From: Streptomyces malaysiensis subsp. samsunensis
GTDB lineage: Bacteria > Actinomycetota > Actinomycetes > Streptomycetales > Streptomycetaceae
Direction: 5' to 3'
Length of the DNA: 64,000 nt
Assembly: GCF_024519315.1 (NCBI RefSeq)
Contig: NZ_JANIIC010000050.1
Location: 28,077-92,076, forward strand
This document shows, in pieces, positions 62,301 through 64,000 of this stretch (the stretch's first letter is position 1; the number at the start of each line of letters is the position of its first letter). The notes under the pieces were generated by a model. The model made no database searches. It was not told the origin of the DNA and worked only from the letters and a program-made list of their open reading frames with translations. Position numbers and translations under genes: made by a program.

Positions 62301-64000
62301 AGCCGATCGCGATCGTCGGGATGGCCTGCCGGCTGCCGGGCGGTGTGACCTCACCCGAGGAGCTGTGGGAACTGCTGTCCTCGGGCGGCGACGGCATCTC
62401 CGGCTTCCCGACCGACCGTGGCTGGGACCTGGAACACCTCTACGACCCCGACCCGGACCACCCCGGCACCTCGTATGTCCGCGAGGGCGGCTTCCTCCAC
62501 GACGCAGGCGACTTCGACGCCGCCCTGTTCGGCATCTCGCCACGCGAGGCGCTGGCCATGGACCCGCAGCAGCGGCTGCTCCTGGAGACCACCTGGGAGG
62601 TGCTGGAACGCGCGGGCATCGATCCCACCTCACTCCGCGGCAGCCGCACCGGCGTCTTCGCCGGCGTGATGTACCACGACTACATCTCACGCCTGCGCAC
62701 TGTGCCACCGGAGTTGGAGGGCTATCTGAGCAGTGGTGGCTCGGGGAGCGTGGTGTCGGGCCGGGTGTCTTACACGTTCGGATTCGAGGGACCGGCCGTG
62801 TCCGTCGACACCGCCTGCTCCTCCTCCCTGGTCGCCCTGCACCTCGCCGTCCAGGCACTACGCGCCGGCGAATGCACCCTCGCCGTCGCCGGCGGCGTCA
62901 CCGTCATGGCCTCCCCCTCCTCCTACATCGAATTCAGCCGCCAACGCGGCCTCTCCCCCGACGGACGCTGCAAATCCTTCGCCGCCACCGCCGACGGCGC
63001 CGCCTGGTCCGAAGGCGCCGGCCTGCTGCTGGTCGAGCGGCTGTCAGACGCCCAGCGGCTCGGGCATCCGGTGCTGGGGGTCGTGCGCGGCACCGCCGTC
63101 AACCAGGACGGCGCCTCCAACGGCCTCACCGCCCCCAACGGCCCCTCCCAACAACGCGTCATCCGCGACGCACTCACCAACGCCCAACTGACCGCGGCCG
63201 ACATCGACCTCATCGAGGCACACGGCACCGGCACCAAACTCGGCGACCCGATCGAAGCCCAGGCGGTGCTGGCGACGTACGGGCAGGACCGTGACCGCCC
63301 GGTGTGGCTTGGGTCGTTGAAGTCCAACATCGGGCACACCCAGGCCGCCGCCGGAGTGGCCGGTGTGATGAAGGCGGTCCTGTCGATGCGGCACGGGGTG
63401 ATGCCGAAGAGCCTGCACATCGACCAGCCGACCCCGGAGGTCGACTGGTCGACGGGTACGGTCGAGCTACTGGCCGAGGCCCGGGACTGGCCGGGCGCGG
63501 ACGAACGCCCCCGGCGCGCGGGCGTGTCGTCCTTCGGGGTCAGCGGCACCAACGCGCACGTCATCCTCGAACAGGCACCGCCCGCGCCCGAGCCGACGGA
63601 GCCCGTCGAGCCCTCTGAATCGGCCGAGCCTTCCGGCCCCGTCGGGCTTGAGTTGGAACCCTCCGGTCCGGTGCCGTGGGTGCTCTCCGCACAAAACGAA
63701 ACCGCGCTCAAAGACCTGGCCCGCCAACTGGCCACCGTGGACGGTTCGGTGCGGGACATCGCCCATTCGCTGATCAGCACGCGGGCCGGGCTGCCACACC
63801 GTGCCGTGGTCGTGGGCTCCACCCGTGAGGAATTCGCCACCGCACTGGAACAGATCACCGGACACACTCCGGATGGTGGCAAGACGGTCCTGGTCTTCCC
63901 CGGGCAGGGGTCGCAGTGGGTCGGCATGGGACAACGCCTCTGGGAGACCTCGGCTCTCTACCGCGACACCATCCGCGAGGTCGACACAGCCTTGTCGGAG
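59375..64000 (+). CDS. Modular type I polyketide synthase, loading module plus start of module 1 (runs off window)
   Basis: The first 1542 residues of a giant multienzyme, open to the window end. Order: (1) CoA-ligase loading domain ~1-510 with YTSGTTGRPKG, YGSTETCGL, RTGDLGR and C-terminal Lys in GSGKIKR; (2) a ketoreductase-like domain ~530-850 lacking the glycine-rich NADPH motif (VLVSGADQEQAAELA) and catalytic Tyr, so inactive; (3) ACP ~870-955 with pantetheine Ser914 in GMTSTSAVELR; (4) KS ~976-1400 with Cys1148 (DTACSSS), His1283 (EAHGTGT) and His1321 (NIGHTQ), all intact; (5) AT start ~1507 (VFPGQGSQWVGMG). ATG follows GAGAGG. The ligase would load the chorismatase-derived acid. Loading ligases occur in rapamycin and FK506 PKSs, but those have an ER-like middle domain. 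Confidence 0.93.
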   Translation, partial: MLRRELIRPLPELLKAHAARRGSQTAFADSRRGVSYAQLEARTRRLAGHLAQLRLLPGDRAAIYLGNCVETIESYLAIARASAIGVPINPHSSTAELAYLLDDSAARVIVTDHTRLPQVRRLQAERPHLTVVVTGDEESGAVPFDALAETEPQQPARDDLGLDDIAWMLYTSGTTGRPKGVLSTQRSCLWSVAASSAGVLGLSETDRVLWPVPLFHSLAHIYCVLSVTAVGATARITEAFDAEELLHTLRAEEFTFLAGVPTMYHYLLDAARDGDLSLPNLRVCLSAGAISTATLRAEFQETFGVPLLDCYGSTETCGLITANWPNGTQVEGSCGLPVPGLTVRIVDPETHESVETGEEGEIWVGGPSLMVGYYNQPEATEAALPRGWYRTGDLGRRDDLGYHTITGRLSELIIRSGENIHPTEVEQVLLRVPGVADAAVVGSAHPALGEVPVAFLVPAADGFDPDEVFAACREHLAYFKVPEELYEIGSIPRTGSGKIKRHVLAQSPARLRAVSSGSFESLFRVEWTAPVTEAGPVDGDRATPAHRAGGNVATADPEAPGSAVVGCPRGSLDEVLRAVRTGLTDRSGRVAVLTHGADHDPAQAAVWGLVESMRADAPHDAPVLVDADGGEATAALSAVLASGQPRALVRGSEVLVPRLARAGSGQRVSRPDPDGTVLVSGADQEQAAELAGHLVAAYGIRHVRLLARTAVPDLVARLTELGASVTQTVRAPGDRASLAEAFQTAGPPVTAVLQVAGPETLPTTLTGEVELGPLQDALALDELTRETPPALFVLSAPIDNGPAHAVFQAVANRRHAAGLPALALGWGPREELTSRERLALFDAATTVDDASVLAIRHELAASAVDTGAAGRLVRLPAAERGRALLDLVLSEVGVITGGRPVHGRQSFRDIGMTSTSAVELRGRLAAATGLALPATLAFDYPNPDALAAYLGGRLFGDTSAAGPDTEPADPAAPSGEPIAIVGMACRLPGGVTSPEELWELLSSGGDGISGFPTDRGWDLEHLYDPDPDHPGTSYVREGGFLHDAGDFDAALFGISPREALAMDPQQRLLLETTWEVLERAGIDPTSLRGSRTGVFAGVMYHDYISRLRTVPPELEGYLSSGGSGSVVSGRVSYTFGFEGPAVSVDTACSSSLVALHLAVQALRAGECTLAVAGGVTVMASPSSYIEFSRQRGLSPDGRCKSFAATADGAAWSEGAGLLLVERLSDAQRLGHPVLGVVRGTAVNQDGASNGLTAPNGPSQQRVIRDALTNAQLTAADIDLIEAHGTGTKLGDPIEAQAVLATYGQDRDRPVWLGSLKSNIGHTQAAAGVAGVMKAVLSMRHGVMPKSLHIDQPTPEVDWSTGTVELLAEARDWPGADERPRRAGVSSFGVSGTNAHVILEQAPPAPEPTEPVEPSESAEPSGPVGLELEPSGPVPWVLSAQNETALKDLARQLATVDGSVRDIAHSLISTRAGLPHRAVVVGSTREEFATALEQITGHTPDGGKTVLVFPGQGSQWVGMGQRLWETSALYRDTIREVDTALSE

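Noticed and set aside
58029..64000. Assignment as an FK506/FK520/rapamycin cluster
   Set aside because: Gene order differs, no lysine cyclodeaminase or pipecolate-incorporating enzyme is seen, the chorismatase has Hyg5-type residues and the loading middle domain is KR-like rather than ER-like. A variant cannot be excluded until the right side is seen.
1..64000. tRNA, rRNA, CRISPR arrays, insertion sequences or prophage genes
   Set aside because: No cloverleaf-like gene, regular spacer array, transposase, integrase or phage structural protein could be recognised on either strand.

Overview
The window reads as chromosome of a Streptomyces or close relative. It has very high GC, GTG/TTG starts with GGAGG-type ribosome sites, many sigma/anti-sigma, TetR, MerR and XRE regulators, Tat-exported proteins, and the start of a modular type I polyketide synthase. 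No tRNA, rRNA, CRISPR array or intact insertion sequence was found. Several broken genes (5.4-5.8, 31-37 and 41.7-43 kb) suggest variable accessory DNA.

Layout. 0.1-5.2 kb: an EF-hand protein, an operon of ECF sigma factor, anti-sigma, secreted beta-propeller and YcnI-like copper-type protein, then a universal stress protein. 5.2-12.4 kb: two gene remnants, a secreted PQQ-type sugar dehydrogenase with a DasR-like operator upstream, an iron-siderophore-type ABC importer, an SDR and an XRE regulator. 12.6-28 kb: a GltS-like FMN/Fe-S protein, then a coherent rubber/isoprenoid catabolic locus. It holds two tandem latex-clearing proteins (Lcp), a two-subunit molybdenum aldehyde oxidase of OxiAB type, a divergent TetR, and a beta-oxidation set (FadB-like, thiolase, acyl-CoA ligase, TetR, acyl-CoA dehydrogenase). 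The implied route is Lcp cleavage of polyisoprene outside the cell, aldehyde oxidation, CoA activation and beta-oxidation.

28-51.5 kb: mixed accessory genes. These include MerR and ArsR regulators, a serine hydrolase, TatA, endo-beta-N-acetylglucosaminidase, a methyltransferase/DinB/hydrolase series, HupE/UreJ, purple acid phosphatase, a DUF916-type surface protein and an MFS pump with its TetR. Broken genes here are an Mg-type P-ATPase, a 15-codon TerD start, a head-to-head pair of truncated 5-aminolevulinate synthase and acyl-CoA ligase, an SDR fragment and a GH97 glycosidase.

51.5-64 kb: the left edge of a polyketide cluster. A five-gene methoxymalonyl-ACP cassette (fkbH, I, J, K, G-like) is followed by an MFS exporter, a small SRPBCC protein, a chorismatase and a giant PKS gene running off the window. 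The PKS starts with a CoA-ligase domain, a degenerate ketoreductase-like domain and an ACP, then KS and the start of an AT. The chorismatase carries Gly240, Cys327 and Glu334 at the positions I recall for the Hyg5 (3-hydroxybenzoate) type rather than the FkbO (dihydroxycyclohexene carboxylate) type. The best reading is therefore a polyketide primed by 3-hydroxybenzoate and carrying at least one methoxymalonyl-derived unit.
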